This document shows, piece after piece, positions 1 to 8,819 of a stretch of 64,000 nt of DNA (within the stretch, counting starts at the first letter, position 1; each line of letters starts with the position of its first letter). Under the pieces are notes generated by a model that worked only from the letters and a program-made list of their open reading frames with translations, had not been told where the DNA came from and made no database searches. The translations under genes were made by a program, and so were the position numbers. The stretch lies in contig NZ_CP090349.1 of NCBI RefSeq assembly GCF_021398735.1, positions 1,804,501 to 1,868,500 on the forward strand, given 5' to 3'. The DNA is from Methylobacterium oryzae (GTDB lineage Bacteria; Pseudomonadota; Alphaproteobacteria; Rhizobiales; Beijerinckiaceae).

Positions 1-632
1 CGCAACCGTCGCGTGGTGATCTGGTCCTCGACGCGGTTGTCGAGCAGCACGACGCAGTCCGAGACGTACTCCTCCAGGCCCTGGCGGGTGAGCGGCCCGT
101 CGCCGCGCTCGCCCGTGATGATCGCGGTCAGGCCGCGATCCTTGATCCAGCCGAACAGGCGGCGCAGCTCGGCGCGGAGCAGGGTCGGATCGGTGAAGCC
201 CGCGAACAGCGTCTCGATCGTGTCGAGGACGACGCGCTTGGCCCCAATCGAGTCCACCGCGAAGCCGAGGCGGATGAACAGGCCCTCGAGGTCGTACTCG
301 CCGGTCTCCTCGATCTCGCTCCGCTCCACGCGCACGTGGTCGATGGCAAGATGGCCCGCGGCGATGAGACCGTCGAGGTCGTAGCCGAGCGACGCGACGT
401 TCGCCGCCAGATCCTCGGCCCGCTCCTCGAAGCTCATGAACACGCCGGGCTGGCCGTAGAGCGTCGCGCCGTTGACCAAAAAGGTCGTGGCGAACAGCGT
501 CTTGCCGCAGCCCGCGGCGCCGCAGATGAGCGTCGGCCGCCCAGCCGGCAGACCGCCATGGGTCAGGTCGTCGAAACCGGTGATGCCGGTCGCGACCTTG
601 GGTAGTGTCCGGGCGGCTTGCGGGTCGGGCAC
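1..632 (-). CDS. kaiC: KaiC family RecA-like ATPase (3' part cut by window edge)
   Basis: About 210 codons are visible, reading leftward off the window. A GTG start at 632 gives a protein beginning VPDPQAARTL; no better in-frame start was seen nearby. Residues about 38-45 form a Walker A loop (GAAGCGKT). They are followed by the KaiC catalytic glutamate pair in the FEE motif (about residues 69-70) and a Walker B-type strand ending VVLDT. This is the first (CI) RecA domain of KaiC, an autophosphorylating ATPase that is the clock core in cyanobacteria. In alphaproteobacteria it usually acts with KaiB and a histidine kinase in stress or timing responses. The second domain and any kaiB lie outside the window. 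It is divergent from the methyltransferase at 880. The family call is secure; its role here is inferred. Confidence 0.88.
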   Translation of the reverse strand, partial: MPDPQAARTLPKVATGITGFDDLTHGGLPAGRPTLICGAAGCGKTLFATTFLVNGATLYGQPGVFMSFEERAEDLAANVASLGYDLDGLIAAGHLAIDHVRVERSEIEETGEYDLEGLFIRLGFAVDSIGAKRVVLDTIETLFAGFTDPTLLRAELRRLFGWIKDRGLTAIITGERGDGPLTRQGLEEYVSDCVVLLDNRVEDQITTRRL

Positions 633-879
633 GATGGGCGAATCCCTGGACGTCTCGGAGGACGGCAAGTCCGGAAGTGGGGCGGCGCTCTCAACCCTGC
701 CGGGCCGATCGGGACGGTTCGCACCGCGAGAGACGCGGAGGCTGGCGCGAACAGCGCATCGAACGGGCGGAACACCGGTGGAATGCGGTATGGCAACGGG
801 TCCGCCCGCGCAATATGGGTGCGTGACGCGTCCGGCCGCCATCCCGTCGACGGACTGCGCAGACCGATGGAGGGCCTCC

Positions 880-1506
880 ATGCTCGGCTGGGACGTCGAC
901 GTCAACGAGGCCCTGACGGCGCCGGCCGTCGCGCGCAACCGCGACGCGATCCTGGCCGTGCTCCGCGAGATCCTGCCCGACAGCGGCACCGTTCTGGAGA
1001 TCGCCAGCGGCTCCGGTGAGCACGCGGTTCACGTCGCCGCGGCCCTGCCTGGCCTGGACTGGCTGCCGAGCGATCCCGAACCCGCCGCCCGGCGCAGCAT
1101 CGCCGCGCACGCGCTCCGGGCCGGGCTCGCCAATATCCGGCCGCCGCTCGCGCTCGACGCCGCCGCCGCGGCGTGGCCCGTCGAGCGGGTCGACGGGATC
1201 GTGTGCATCAACATGATCCACATCGCGCCCTGGGCCGCCACCGAGGGCTTGATGGCCGGCGCCGGACGCGTCCTGAGCGCGGGCGGCGTCCTGTTCCTGT
1301 ACGGGCCGTTCCGCGAGGCGGACCGGCCGTTCGCGGAGAGCAACGCCGCCTTCGACGCCTCCTTACGCGCGCGGGATCCCGCCTGGGGCGTGCGGGACCT
1401 CGACGCCGTCGCGGCGGAAGCGACCCGGCACGGGCTCAGCCTGGTCCGGCGCGTGGCCATGCCCGCCAACAATCTGAGCCTGATCTTCGGCCGGGCGGAC
1501 AGGTGA
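880..1506 (+). CDS. DUF938 family SAM-dependent methyltransferase-like protein
   Basis: A 208-residue soluble protein. Residues about 37-48 carry a glycine-rich SAM-binding motif (VLEIASGSGEH), followed by an acidic residue about 20 positions later. The C-terminus ends with the family-typical NNLSLIFGR stretch. The start at 880 is chosen because GGAGG lies at 869-873 with good spacing, and homologues begin with a similar MLGWD-type N-terminus. The open frame extends upstream but looks non-coding. DUF938 proteins have a class I methyltransferase fold; the substrate is not known. It stands alone, divergent from kaiC and about 120 bp upstream of the binding-protein gene. Confidence 0.85.
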   Translation: MLGWDVDVNEALTAPAVARNRDAILAVLREILPDSGTVLEIASGSGEHAVHVAAALPGLDWLPSDPEPAARRSIAAHALRAGLANIRPPLALDAAAAAWPVERVDGIVCINMIHIAPWAATEGLMAGAGRVLSAGGVLFLYGPFREADRPFAESNAAFDASLRARDPAWGVRDLDAVAAEATRHGLSLVRRVAMPANNLSLIFGRADR

Positions 1507-1625
1507 GCGCCCGTCTGTCACGGCTTTCCGCATCTGCACACTGTATTCAAGCATCCGCGTGCTGCACTATCCTGTCCTGAACCCGATGCGGCGGCAAAAG
1601 CCGCACGGGCCGCAGGAGGAAGCCC

Positions 1626-2867
1626 ATGCCGATGGAACGCAGCGTCTCGAGCCGGGCCCTCGCCCTGCTCGCAGTGGCCGGATTACTGGGATCGACACAG
1701 GCGCGGGCCGCGGATCCCATCAGGATCGGGGTGATCGCCGAGGCGCAGTCGGTGGTCGGGGCCTCGATCCCGCAGGCCGTCCAGCTCGCCGCCGACGAGA
1801 TCAACGCCCAGGGCGGCGTCGACGGGCGCCAGATCCAGGTCGTCACCTACGACGACAAGTCCTCGGCCTCCGACGCGGTCCGAGCCTTCCAGCGGGCGGT
1901 CTCCGAGGACAAGGTCAACCTCGTCATCGCCAGCTACATCTCCGAGGTCGTGCTGGCGCTGATGCCCTGGGCGGCCCGGCTCAAGACGCCGATGATCACG
2001 CCCGGCGCGGCCTCGAACGAGATCAGCGCCGCGGTCCACAAGGACTACGCGCGCAACAAGTACACCTTCCATGGCTACCTGACCTCGGCGGCGCTCGCCC
2101 AGTCCATCTGCGATTCCACCAAGGACATGCTGATCGACCTGATGAAGGTGAAGACCGCCGCGATCATGAGCGAGGACGCGGCCTGGACCCGGCCGCTCGA
2201 CGTCGGCTACGAGAAGTGCCTGCCCGAGATCGGCGTGAAGGTCGTCGACCACATCCGCTTCTCGCCGGACACGGGCGACTTCACGCCGATCTACAACAAG
2301 ATCGAGGCGGCCAAGCCCGACCTGATCGTCACCGGCATCTCGCATGTCGGCGTGCAGCCGACCGTGCAGTGGCAGAACCAGAAGGTGCCGCTCGCCATGA
2401 CCGGCATGAACTCGCAGGCGACCTCCTCGACCTTCTGGTCGAACACCAACGGCGCGACCCAGGGCGTGATCTTCCAGAGCATCGCCGTGCCGGGCGCGGC
2501 GATCACCGACAAGTCGCTCGCCTTCAGCGCCGCGTTCAAGAAGCGCTTCGGCAGCGACCCGTCCTACGCCGGGTACATGGCCTACGATCAGGTCTACTAC
2601 GCCGCCGACGCGGTGAAGCGGGCCGGCACCACGGAGGCCGACAAGCTCGTCGACGCCCTGGAGAAGACCGACTGGGTCGGCACCGTCGGGCGCACGCAGT
2701 TCTACGGCAAGGACGACCAATTCACCCACTCGATCAAGTACGGGCCGGGCTTCGTTACCGGCCTGATGGCGCAGTGGCAGGACGGCAAGCAGGTCGCGGT
2801 CTGGCCGAAGAGCCTCGCGCAGGGCGCGATCGTCCTCCCGGCCGCCGTGAAGGCGGCGGCCCGCTAG
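1626..2867 (+). CDS. ABC transporter substrate-binding protein, branched-chain amino acid/amide type
   Basis: A 413-residue periplasmic protein of the Leu/Ile/Val-binding family (Peripla_BP_6 type I fold). A signal peptide covers about residues 1-28, ending ...TQARA before ADPIRIGV. The mature protein starts with the typical short hydrophobic strand, and features such as VDGRQIQVVTYDDKSS match LivK-like binders. A strong Shine-Dalgarno AGGAGGA precedes the ATG. A second ATG two codons in is possible. No permease or ATPase gene lies next to it, so it is an orphan receptor here. The ligand could be an amino acid, an amide or an aromatic acid and cannot be told from sequence. A strong hairpin follows the stop codon. 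Confidence 0.88.
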   Translation: MPMERSVSSRALALLAVAGLLGSTQARAADPIRIGVIAEAQSVVGASIPQAVQLAADEINAQGGVDGRQIQVVTYDDKSSASDAVRAFQRAVSEDKVNLVIASYISEVVLALMPWAARLKTPMITPGAASNEISAAVHKDYARNKYTFHGYLTSAALAQSICDSTKDMLIDLMKVKTAAIMSEDAAWTRPLDVGYEKCLPEIGVKVVDHIRFSPDTGDFTPIYNKIEAAKPDLIVTGISHVGVQPTVQWQNQKVPLAMTGMNSQATSSTFWSNTNGATQGVIFQSIAVPGAAITDKSLAFSAAFKKRFGSDPSYAGYMAYDQVYYAADAVKRAGTTEADKLVDALEKTDWVGTVGRTQFYGKDDQFTHSIKYGPGFVTGLMAQWQDGKQVAVWPKSLAQGAIVLPAAVKAAAR

Positions 2868-2881
2868 GCGGCTCCCCGGAC

Positions 2882-2921
2882 CGGCAACGGGCACGCGGCT
2901 TGCCAAGCGCGCCCGTTGCCG
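2882..2921 (+). terminator. Hairpin terminator after the binding-protein gene
   Basis: An 11-bp perfect inverted repeat (CGGCAACGGGC, 2882-2892, with its complement at 2911-2921) lies 14 bases after the stop codon. The loop contains a further small stem (GCTT/AAGC). No run of T follows, which is common in high-GC genomes, so termination efficiency is uncertain. Confidence 0.6.
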
Positions 2922-2988
2922 CAAGTAGAGCCGGGCCGCGACACCGTGAGCGCGGCCGAGACGACGTGCGCGCTGAGGACAATCGCTG

Positions 2989-4002
2989 ATGGCCACCACC
3001 GACCTGCCCGGGACCATGCGCCAGATCCGTTACGCGGGTTCCGGGGGACCGGAGGTGATCAGCCTGGAGAACGCGCCCGTGCCGAGCCCGGGGCCCGGCC
3101 AGGTCCTGATCGAGGTGGTGGCGGCCGGGGTGAACCGGCCCGACGTCGCGCAGCGGTCCGGGGTGTACCCGCCGCCGCCCGGCGCCACCGAGATTCCCGG
3201 CCTCGAAGTCGCCGGCCGCGTGGTCGCGCTCGGCAGCGGGGTCGAGGGCCTGTCGGCCGGCGACGAGGTCTGCGCCCTGGTGATCAGCGGCGGCTACGCC
3301 GAGTACGCCGTGGCCGAGGCGGCCCACTGCCTGCCGCGACCGAAGGCCGTCTCGCTGGTCGATGCCGGCGGTCTGCCGGAGACCTTCTTCACGGTCTACT
3401 CCAACGTGGTCCAGCGCGGCCGCCTGACGCGCGGCGAGAGCTTCCTCGTCCACGGCGGGTCGAGCGGCATCGGCGCCACGGCGATCCAGATCGCCAAGCA
3501 TGTCGGCGCCCGGGTCTTCGCGACGGCGGGCTCCGCCGAGAAGTGCCGGTTCTGCGAGGATCTCGGGGCGGATGCCGCGATCGACTACAAGCAGGCCGAC
3601 TTCGCCGAGGAACTGAAGCGCCTCACCGACGGGCGCGGCGTCGACGTCATCCTCGACATGATCGGCGCCAGCTACCTCGCCCGGAACCTGAAGTCGCTGG
3701 CACCGGACGGGCGGCTGGTGATGATCGCGCTGATGGGCGGCTACAAGGTCGACGGGCTGAACATCACGCCGATCATGCGCAACCGCCTGACCTTCACCGG
3801 CTCGACGCTCCGGCCACGCGGGAAGGCCGACAAGGCCGCGATCGCCGACGGTCTCCGTCGGGACATCTGGCCCGAACTCGAGGCCGGACGCATCCGCTCC
3901 GTCACCCACGCCACGTTCCCGCTCGAGCGGGCGCGGGAGGCGCACGAGCTGATGGAATCGAGCGCCCATCTCGGCAAGATCCTGCTGACGACCGGCCGCT
4001 GA
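2989..4002 (+). CDS. NAD(P)H:quinone oxidoreductase, zeta-crystallin-like MDR family
   Basis: A 337-residue zinc-independent medium-chain dehydrogenase/reductase. An N-terminal GroES-like domain (about residues 25-130, with the VNRPDVAQRSG motif of quinone oxidoreductases) is followed by a Rossmann domain. Its nucleotide-binding loop HGGSSGIGATAI lies near residue 155. The catalytic and structural zinc cysteines of alcohol dehydrogenases are absent, as expected for the QOR subgroup. It probably reduces quinones or enones with NADPH in the cytosol. The start at 2989 keeps the family length of about 325-335 residues. It appears to be a single-gene unit. Confidence 0.87.
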   Translation: MATTDLPGTMRQIRYAGSGGPEVISLENAPVPSPGPGQVLIEVVAAGVNRPDVAQRSGVYPPPPGATEIPGLEVAGRVVALGSGVEGLSAGDEVCALVISGGYAEYAVAEAAHCLPRPKAVSLVDAGGLPETFFTVYSNVVQRGRLTRGESFLVHGGSSGIGATAIQIAKHVGARVFATAGSAEKCRFCEDLGADAAIDYKQADFAEELKRLTDGRGVDVILDMIGASYLARNLKSLAPDGRLVMIALMGGYKVDGLNITPIMRNRLTFTGSTLRPRGKADKAAIADGLRRDIWPELEAGRIRSVTHATFPLERAREAHELMESSAHLGKILLTTGR

Positions 4003-4115
4003 GCCGGCCCCGTCAGGAACCTGCCTCGGCGGCCCCGCGTTGGCGGCCGGTAACGAGATCGTGTCGCACAGCGCCCGTTCCGGCGTGTGGCGTCCCGCCG
4101 AGGAAGGTTTTGCAC

Positions 4116-4418
4116 ATGGCCGAGAGACTGAACCCCAACGAGAGCCGCCAGGGCGAGCGCGGCAAGCCGGTGCTCTGGGTCCTGGTGGCGAGCCTCGTCC
4201 TGCTGGCGATCGCCACCGTGGGCCTGCTCACGTGGAACGGCGCGAACTCGCCGAAGGACTACGCCAGCCAGAGCCAGGACGCGTCGCGCAAGGAGGTGAC
4301 GGGCTCGGTCAACGGCCAGTCCGGCGGGTCGTCGCCGTCGAACAGCACCGCCGTCCCGGGCGGCAACCCGTCCTATCCGCAGCCGGCCCAGCCGGGCGCG
4401 AACGGCGCGCCGAAGTAA
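4116..4418 (+). CDS. Small single-span membrane protein of unknown function
   Basis: A 100-residue protein: a charged N-terminus (residues 1-17), one transmembrane segment (about 19-39) and a low-complexity tail rich in Ser, Gly, Asn, Pro and Gln. AGGAAGG lies 10 bases upstream of the ATG. The arrangement suggests a short cytosolic head and a periplasmic disordered tail. No catalytic motif was seen and I do not recognise the family. It is the last gene before a bidirectional hairpin that separates it from convergent hbd. Confidence 0.7.
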   Translation: MAERLNPNESRQGERGKPVLWVLVASLVLLAIATVGLLTWNGANSPKDYASQSQDASRKEVTGSVNGQSGGSSPSNSTAVPGGNPSYPQPAQPGANGAPK

Positions 4419-4427
4419 GGCGTCGCG

Positions 4428-4453
4428 CGCGGGACGGGATGCGCCGTCCCGCG
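4428..4453. terminator. Bidirectional hairpin between convergent genes
   Basis: A 10-bp perfect stem (CGCGGGACGG, 4428-4437, and its complement 4444-4453) with a 6-base loop sits between two convergent genes that end at 4418 and 4464. It can serve as a shared terminator for both strands. Confidence 0.65.
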
Positions 4454-4463
4454 GCCGACCCTC

Positions 4464-5345
4464 TCAGCGGGTCGGGATCGGCGTCGGGCCGCGGTAATCG
4501 TAGAAGCCGCGCTTGGCCTTCCGGCCGAGCCAGCCGGCCTCGACGTACTTCACGAGGAGCGGGCAGGGCCGGTACTTCGAATCGGCGAGGCCCTCGTAGA
4601 GAACCTGCATGACCGACAGGCAGGTATCGAGGCCGATGAAGTCGGCCAGCTGCAGCGGGCCCATCGGGTGGTTCGCGCCGAGCTTCATGGCGGTGTCGAT
4701 CGACTCGACCGATCCGACGCCCTCGTAGAGCGTGTAGATCGCCTCGTTGATCATCGGCAGCAGGATCCGGTTGACGATGAAGGCCGGGAAATCCTCCGAC
4801 ATCGTCGACGTCTTGCCGAGTTTCGCGATGAACGCCTTGGCCGACTCGTAGGTCGTGTCCTCGGTCGCGATGCCGCGGATCAGCTCGACGAGCTGCATCA
4901 CCGGCACTGGGTTCATGAAGTGGATGCCGATGAACTTCTCCGGCCGGTCGGTCGCCGCCGCCAGCCGGGTGATGGAGATCGACGACGTGTTGGTCGCCAC
5001 GAGGGTCTCCGGCCGCAGCGACCCGCAGAGCGTGGTGAAGATCTCGCGCTTCGTCGCCTCGTTCTCGGTCGCCGCCTCGATGACGAGATCGCACGGGCCG
5101 AGGGCAGCGAAGTCGCGGGCGGGGACGATGCGCGAGCGGGCCTCGCCGCTGTCGCCTTCGGTGAGCGTGCCCTTCGAGACGAGGCGCGCGAGGCTGCCCT
5201 CGATCACCGACAGCCCGTTCTCGAGCCGGGCGGGATCGCGGTCGTTCAGCAGAACCTCGAAGCCGGCGGTGGCGCAGACTTGCGCGATGCCGCTGCCCAT
5301 CTGGCCCGCGCCGACGATGCCGACCCGCTTGATCTCCATATGCAT
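4464..5345 (-). CDS. hbd: 3-hydroxybutyryl-CoA dehydrogenase
   Basis: A 293-residue protein (291 if the second ATG is used) of the 3-hydroxyacyl-CoA dehydrogenase family. The NAD-binding loop GIVGAGQMGSGIAQ is at about residues 9-22. The catalytic region has ANTSSISI and then GIHFMNPVPVM with the catalytic histidine. The C-terminal helical domain is complete. It oxidises (S)-3-hydroxybutyryl-CoA to acetoacetyl-CoA with NAD(P)+, or runs in reverse. In methylotrophic alphaproteobacteria this step links PHB and C4 acyl-CoA metabolism. It lies 183 bp downstream of etfA on the same strand, an arrangement conserved in rhizobia, so co-transcription is plausible. Confidence 0.93.
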   Translation of the reverse strand: MHMEIKRVGIVGAGQMGSGIAQVCATAGFEVLLNDRDPARLENGLSVIEGSLARLVSKGTLTEGDSGEARSRIVPARDFAALGPCDLVIEAATENEATKREIFTTLCGSLRPETLVATNTSSISITRLAAATDRPEKFIGIHFMNPVPVMQLVELIRGIATEDTTYESAKAFIAKLGKTSTMSEDFPAFIVNRILLPMINEAIYTLYEGVGSVESIDTAMKLGANHPMGPLQLADFIGLDTCLSVMQVLYEGLADSKYRPCPLLVKYVEAGWLGRKAKRGFYDYRGPTPIPTR

Positions 5346-5528
5346 GTGCCGACCTGTGCCCCCAAGGCGGATGCCGCAGCGCTGCCGCCCAGCTCTCTGG
5401 ACGGCACGGACGCGACGGCACCGCGCGAAGTCTCGCCGCTGCTGCCTTCTAGACCAATCCTCGATCCGGAAGGAACCCGTGAAGCCGCGTTCTGCGACAA
5501 TGCTCGCGGGTTGCCAGATCCGGTGCCG

Positions 5529-6482
5529 TTACTGGCCCTTGGCTTTGCCGATCTCGGATTGCAGCTCGGGAACGACCTGGAACAGGTCGCCGACGAGGCC
5601 GTAATCGGCCACCTGGAAGATCGGCGCGTCCTCATCCTTGTTGATGGCGACGATGACCTTCGAGTCCTTCATGCCGGCGAGGTGCTGGATCGCGCCCGAG
5701 ATCCCCACCGCGACGTAGAGGTCCGGCGCCACGACCTTGCCGGTCTGCCCCACCTGCCAGTCGTTCGGCGCGTAGCCCGCGTCCACGGCGGCGCGCGAGG
5801 CGCCGACGGCGGCGCCCAGCGAGTCGGCCAGCGGCTCGATCAGCTCGTGGAACTTGTCCGAGGATCCGAGCGAGCGGCCGCCGGAGACGATGATCCGCGC
5901 CGAGGCCAATTCCGGCCGGTCGGACTTGGCGATCTCCTCGCCCTTGAAGCTCGAGCCGCCCGCCTCAGGCGCGGCCGCCGAGACGGCCTCCACCGGCGCC
6001 GGGGCGCCGCCCTCTTCGGCCGCCTTGAAGGCCGCCGTGCGCACGGTGATCACCTTCTTGCCGGCGGGCGCCTGCACGGTCTGGATGGCGTTGCCGGCGT
6101 AGATCGGCCGCTCGAACGTGTCGGGCGAGACCACCTTGATGATGTCGGAGACCTGCGCGACGTCGAGCAGGGCGGCCACGCGCGGCAGCACGTTCTTGCC
6201 CGTGGTCGAGGCCGAGGCGATGATCGTGTCGTAGGGCTCGGCGATGGCGGCGATGAGCGCCGAGACCGGCTCGGCGAGATCGTGGTCGTAGACGCCGTCC
6301 TCGGCGTTCAGGACCTTCTCGACGCCGTCGAGCTTGCCCGCGGTCTCGGCCACGGCCTTGGAGCCGGTGCCCAGCACGAGGGCGTGGACCGGCGCGCCGA
6401 TCTCCTTGGCGGCGGCGAGCGCCTTCAGCGTGCTGTCCTTGATCTGGCCGTTGCCGTGCTCGACGAAGAGAAGTGTCGTCAT
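5529..6482 (-). CDS. etfA: Electron transfer flavoprotein subunit alpha
   Basis: A 317-residue alpha subunit (FixB/EtfA family). The N-terminal domain begins [13 protein letters not shown]. The C-terminal FAD-binding domain carries [30 protein letters not shown] and the signature [10 protein letters not shown]...[13 protein letters not shown]. With EtfB it forms the soluble FAD heterodimer that collects electrons from acyl-CoA dehydrogenases and passes them to ETF:quinone oxidoreductase. The gene starts 66 bp after etfB in the same direction, and hbd follows. Confidence 0.95.
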   Translation of the reverse strand: MTTLLFVEHGNGQIKDSTLKALAAAKEIGAPVHALVLGTGSKAVAETAGKLDGVEKVLNAEDGVYDHDLAEPVSALIAAIAEPYDTIIASASTTGKNVLPRVAALLDVAQVSDIIKVVSPDTFERPIYAGNAIQTVQAPAGKKVITVRTAAFKAAEEGGAPAPVEAVSAAAPEAGGSSFKGEEIAKSDRPELASARIIVSGGRSLGSSDKFHELIEPLADSLGAAVGASRAAVDAGYAPNDWQVGQTGKVVAPDLYVAVGISGAIQHLAGMKDSKVIVAINKDEDAPIFQVADYGLVGDLFQVVPELQSEIGKAKGQ

Positions 6483-6548
6483 GGTCTGCTGGTGCCCTCG
6501 AAGGTGGTGGCGCGGGGCTCGACCGTCGACCGGGAGCCCCGCCTCGGA

Positions 6549-7298
6549 TCAGATGACGCCGGCTTCGACCTTGAGCTTCTGGACGAGCTCGGCCGCGGAG
6601 GCGACCTTGACGCCGGCCGAGCGGCCCGGCGGTTCGGCGGTCTTCAGCACCGTGAGCCGCGGCGTGACGTCGACGCCGAGCGCGTCGGGTGCCAGCTCCT
6701 CCAGGGGCTTCTTCTTGGCCTTCATGATGTTGGGCAGCGATGCGTAGCGCGGCTCGTTGAGGCGGAGGTCCGTCGTCACGATGGCCGGCAGCTTGAGGCT
6801 CACGGTCTGCAGGCCGCCATCGACCTCGCGGGTGACGTCGAGGCTGCCCTCGCCGGGCTCGATCTTGTACGCGAAGGTGCCCTGAGGCCAGCCGAGCAGG
6901 GCGGCGAGCATCTGGCCGGTCTGGTTCGAGTCGTCGTCGATCGCCTGCTTGCCGAGGATGACGAGCTCCGGCCTCTCCTTCTCGACGACGGCCTTCAGGA
7001 GCTTCGCGACGGCGAGCGGCTCGCAGTTCACGTCGGTCTTCACCAGGATCGCCCGGTCGGCGCCCATGGCGAGTGCCGTGCGCAGCGTCTCCTGCGCCTG
7101 CTGCGGGCCGATCGACACGGCCACGATCTCGGTGACCTTGCCCTTCTCCTTCAGGCGGATCGCCTCCTCGACGGCGATCTCGTCGAAGGGGTTCATGGAC
7201 ATCTTGACGTTGGCGAGCTCGACGCCGGAGCCGTCGGCCTTCACGCGAATCTTGACGTTGTAGTCCACCACCCGCTTGACGGGCACCAGCACCTTCAT
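6549..7298 (-). CDS. etfB: Electron transfer flavoprotein subunit beta
   Basis: A 249-residue beta subunit. It begins [20 protein letters not shown] and carries the AMP/ETF signature regions [32 protein letters not shown] and [20 protein letters not shown]. The start at 7298 gives the normal family length; the frame continues upstream, but that extension does not match the family. It partners EtfA, encoded just downstream, in electron transfer from acyl-CoA oxidation. Confidence 0.95.
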   Translation of the reverse strand: MKVLVPVKRVVDYNVKIRVKADGSGVELANVKMSMNPFDEIAVEEAIRLKEKGKVTEIVAVSIGPQQAQETLRTALAMGADRAILVKTDVNCEPLAVAKLLKAVVEKERPELVILGKQAIDDDSNQTGQMLAALLGWPQGTFAYKIEPGEGSLDVTREVDGGLQTVSLKLPAIVTTDLRLNEPRYASLPNIMKAKKKPLEELAPDALGVDVTPRLTVLKTAEPPGRSAGVKVASAAELVQKLKVEAGVI

Positions 7299-7465
7299 GG
7301 CGGTCACGATCCTTCCCCGGAGGATTCTTGTCGTCGTGCAGGCCACTCCCACGGGCGCGCGAGGCGCAGCGTGGCCGGGGCACGCAAGGCGCCGGACCGT
7401 AACGGCCACATTTCCGCCTTGTCAACGCGGCGCCGTGGCGGCCCCGCGAAAACCGCGATGCCGGC

Positions 7466-8038
7466 TCAGCGATTGGCGCCGGGCACCCAGAGCACGTCGT
7501 CGGCCCCGTCGCCGTTCGCCGCCCGGCTCGCCACGAACAGGAAGTCCGACAGGCGGTTGAGGTAGCGCAGCGCCTCGGACGAGACCGTCTCGTCCTCCCG
7601 CGCCGCGAGGCTCACCGCGAGCCGCTCGGCGCGCCGGCAGACGGTCCGGGCGAGGTGCAGGGCCGCGGCAGCCGGCGAGCCGCCGGGCAGCACGAAGGAT
7701 TTCAGCGGCGGGATCGCGGCGTTGAGCGCGTCGATGTCGCGCTCCAGCCGGTCGACCTGGCTCGCCACGATCCGCAGCGGCTCGTAGGGGAGGGGCTCGG
7801 GGGTCGGCGGCGTCGCGAGGTCGGCGCCGAGGTCGAACAGGTCGTTCTGGATCGCCCCCAGCATCCCGTCGAGGGGGCCCTGCGTGTGCAGGCGCGCCAT
7901 GCCGATGCAGGCATTGGTCTCATCGACGGTGCCGTAGGTCTCGACCCGCAGGTCCGCCTTCGAGCGCCGCTGCCCGTCCGCTAGCGCGGTCGTCCCCTTG
8001 TCGCCGGTCCTCGTGTAGATGCGGTTGAGCTTGACCAC
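7466..8038 (-). CDS. ATP:cob(I)alamin adenosyltransferase, PduO type
   Basis: A 190-residue PduO/MMAB-type adenosyltransferase. The N-terminal motif TRTGDKGTT contacts ATP, VDETNACIG is the second conserved block, and the arginine-rich helix RTVCRRAERLAVSL followed by LNRLSDFLFVASR completes the active site. It converts cob(I)alamin to adenosylcobalamin, the cofactor of methylmalonyl-CoA and ethylmalonyl-CoA mutases. In methylotrophs these mutases serve the ethylmalonyl-CoA pathway, which fits the neighbouring etfBA and hbd. Length and motifs are normal. Confidence 0.92.
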   Translation of the reverse strand: MVKLNRIYTRTGDKGTTALADGQRRSKADLRVETYGTVDETNACIGMARLHTQGPLDGMLGAIQNDLFDLGADLATPPTPEPLPYEPLRIVASQVDRLERDIDALNAAIPPLKSFVLPGGSPAAAALHLARTVCRRAERLAVSLAAREDETVSSEALRYLNRLSDFLFVASRAANGDGADDVLWVPGANR

Positions 8039-8051
8039 GGGGTGGCGTGCC

Positions 8052-8681
8052 TCAGAACGTGTAGCCGATCTTGCCGCCGAAATTGGTCAGGCCGCGGTTG
8101 TTGGCGCAGAGCCCGGCATTCGACATGTGCTCGACCGTCGCCATGATGCTCCAGTGCTCCGTCAGGCGGAAGCCCAGGGCGGCCGCCTCGCGGAACATCG
8201 GCGAGCAGCCGAGGGTGTTGAAGCCGTAGGGCGTCTCGGCCTTCGGGCCGGTCCAGCCGTTATGGGCCACGCCGCCGAAGAACCCGTCGAGGAACACGCG
8301 GCGGTTGAAGGTCTCGGGGAAGATCTCGAGCGTCCAGGTCGCGCCGAGATAGGCGTAGCTGGTCCGGCCGCCGGTGTTGTAGCTGCCGCCGACGGTCGGC
8401 CGCGGCACGAAGGCCTGCCAGAACGGATCGTCGCTGATGCGCGGCTTGGCGAACAGGATCTCGCCGTTGACGTTCGCCTTGCTGAAGCCGGGGAGCTTGC
8501 CCTCGGCGCTCCCGGGATCCTGCACCGAGCCGCCGATCCGGATCTCCGACACGATGCTGAGCGGCTGGACGGGGGTCGCGTAGGCGGCGGGCGGCGGCGG
8601 CGCGAGGTCGGCGGCCGAAGCCGGCAGAATCGCCGCCCCGGTCAGAAGGCCGAACAGACGGAGGCGGGAAGGGGCAGTCAT
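8052..8681 (-). CDS. PagL-like outer-membrane acyloxyacyl hydrolase family protein
   Basis: A 209-residue protein with a signal peptide (about residues 1-23, ending LPASA) and a beta-barrel-like remainder ending in an aromatic residue (GYTF), typical of outer-membrane barrels. The C-terminus holds the lipid A 3-O-deacylase motif H-x-S-N (EHMSNAGL, His185 and Ser187). At the position of the PagL catalytic glutamate, 14 residues after the histidine, I read threonine (NNRGLTNFG). The family is known to trim an acyl chain from lipid A. Whether this member is active is open. It sits 13 bp upstream of the adenosyltransferase on the same strand. Confidence 0.78.
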   Translation of the reverse strand: MTAPSRLRLFGLLTGAAILPASAADLAPPPPAAYATPVQPLSIVSEIRIGGSVQDPGSAEGKLPGFSKANVNGEILFAKPRISDDPFWQAFVPRPTVGGSYNTGGRTSYAYLGATWTLEIFPETFNRRVFLDGFFGGVAHNGWTGPKAETPYGFNTLGCSPMFREAAALGFRLTEHWSIMATVEHMSNAGLCANNRGLTNFGGKIGYTF

Positions 8682-8819
8682 GCGGGCTCGGCCGGTTAGG
8701 CGCAGCGATTTGCTTCTACCGAGCGTAGCAGAGGCCCGCGCGGCGGGGCGGCCTATTCATCCTTCACCGGATCGAAAGGTGTTCGGTGCGGCGGCGCGGT
8801 CACACCCGGCCCGACGACG

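Noticed and set aside
2916..4115. Long upstream part of the open frame that ends at 4418
   Set aside because: It runs out of frame through the quinone oxidoreductase gene; only the part from 4116 has a ribosome site and membrane-protein composition.
4668..7565. 965-codon rightward open frame across hbd, etfA and etfB
   Set aside because: It is antisense to three well-identified genes and its product is Arg/Asp/Gly/Leu-rich without domains; GC-rich codons suppress stops in this frame.
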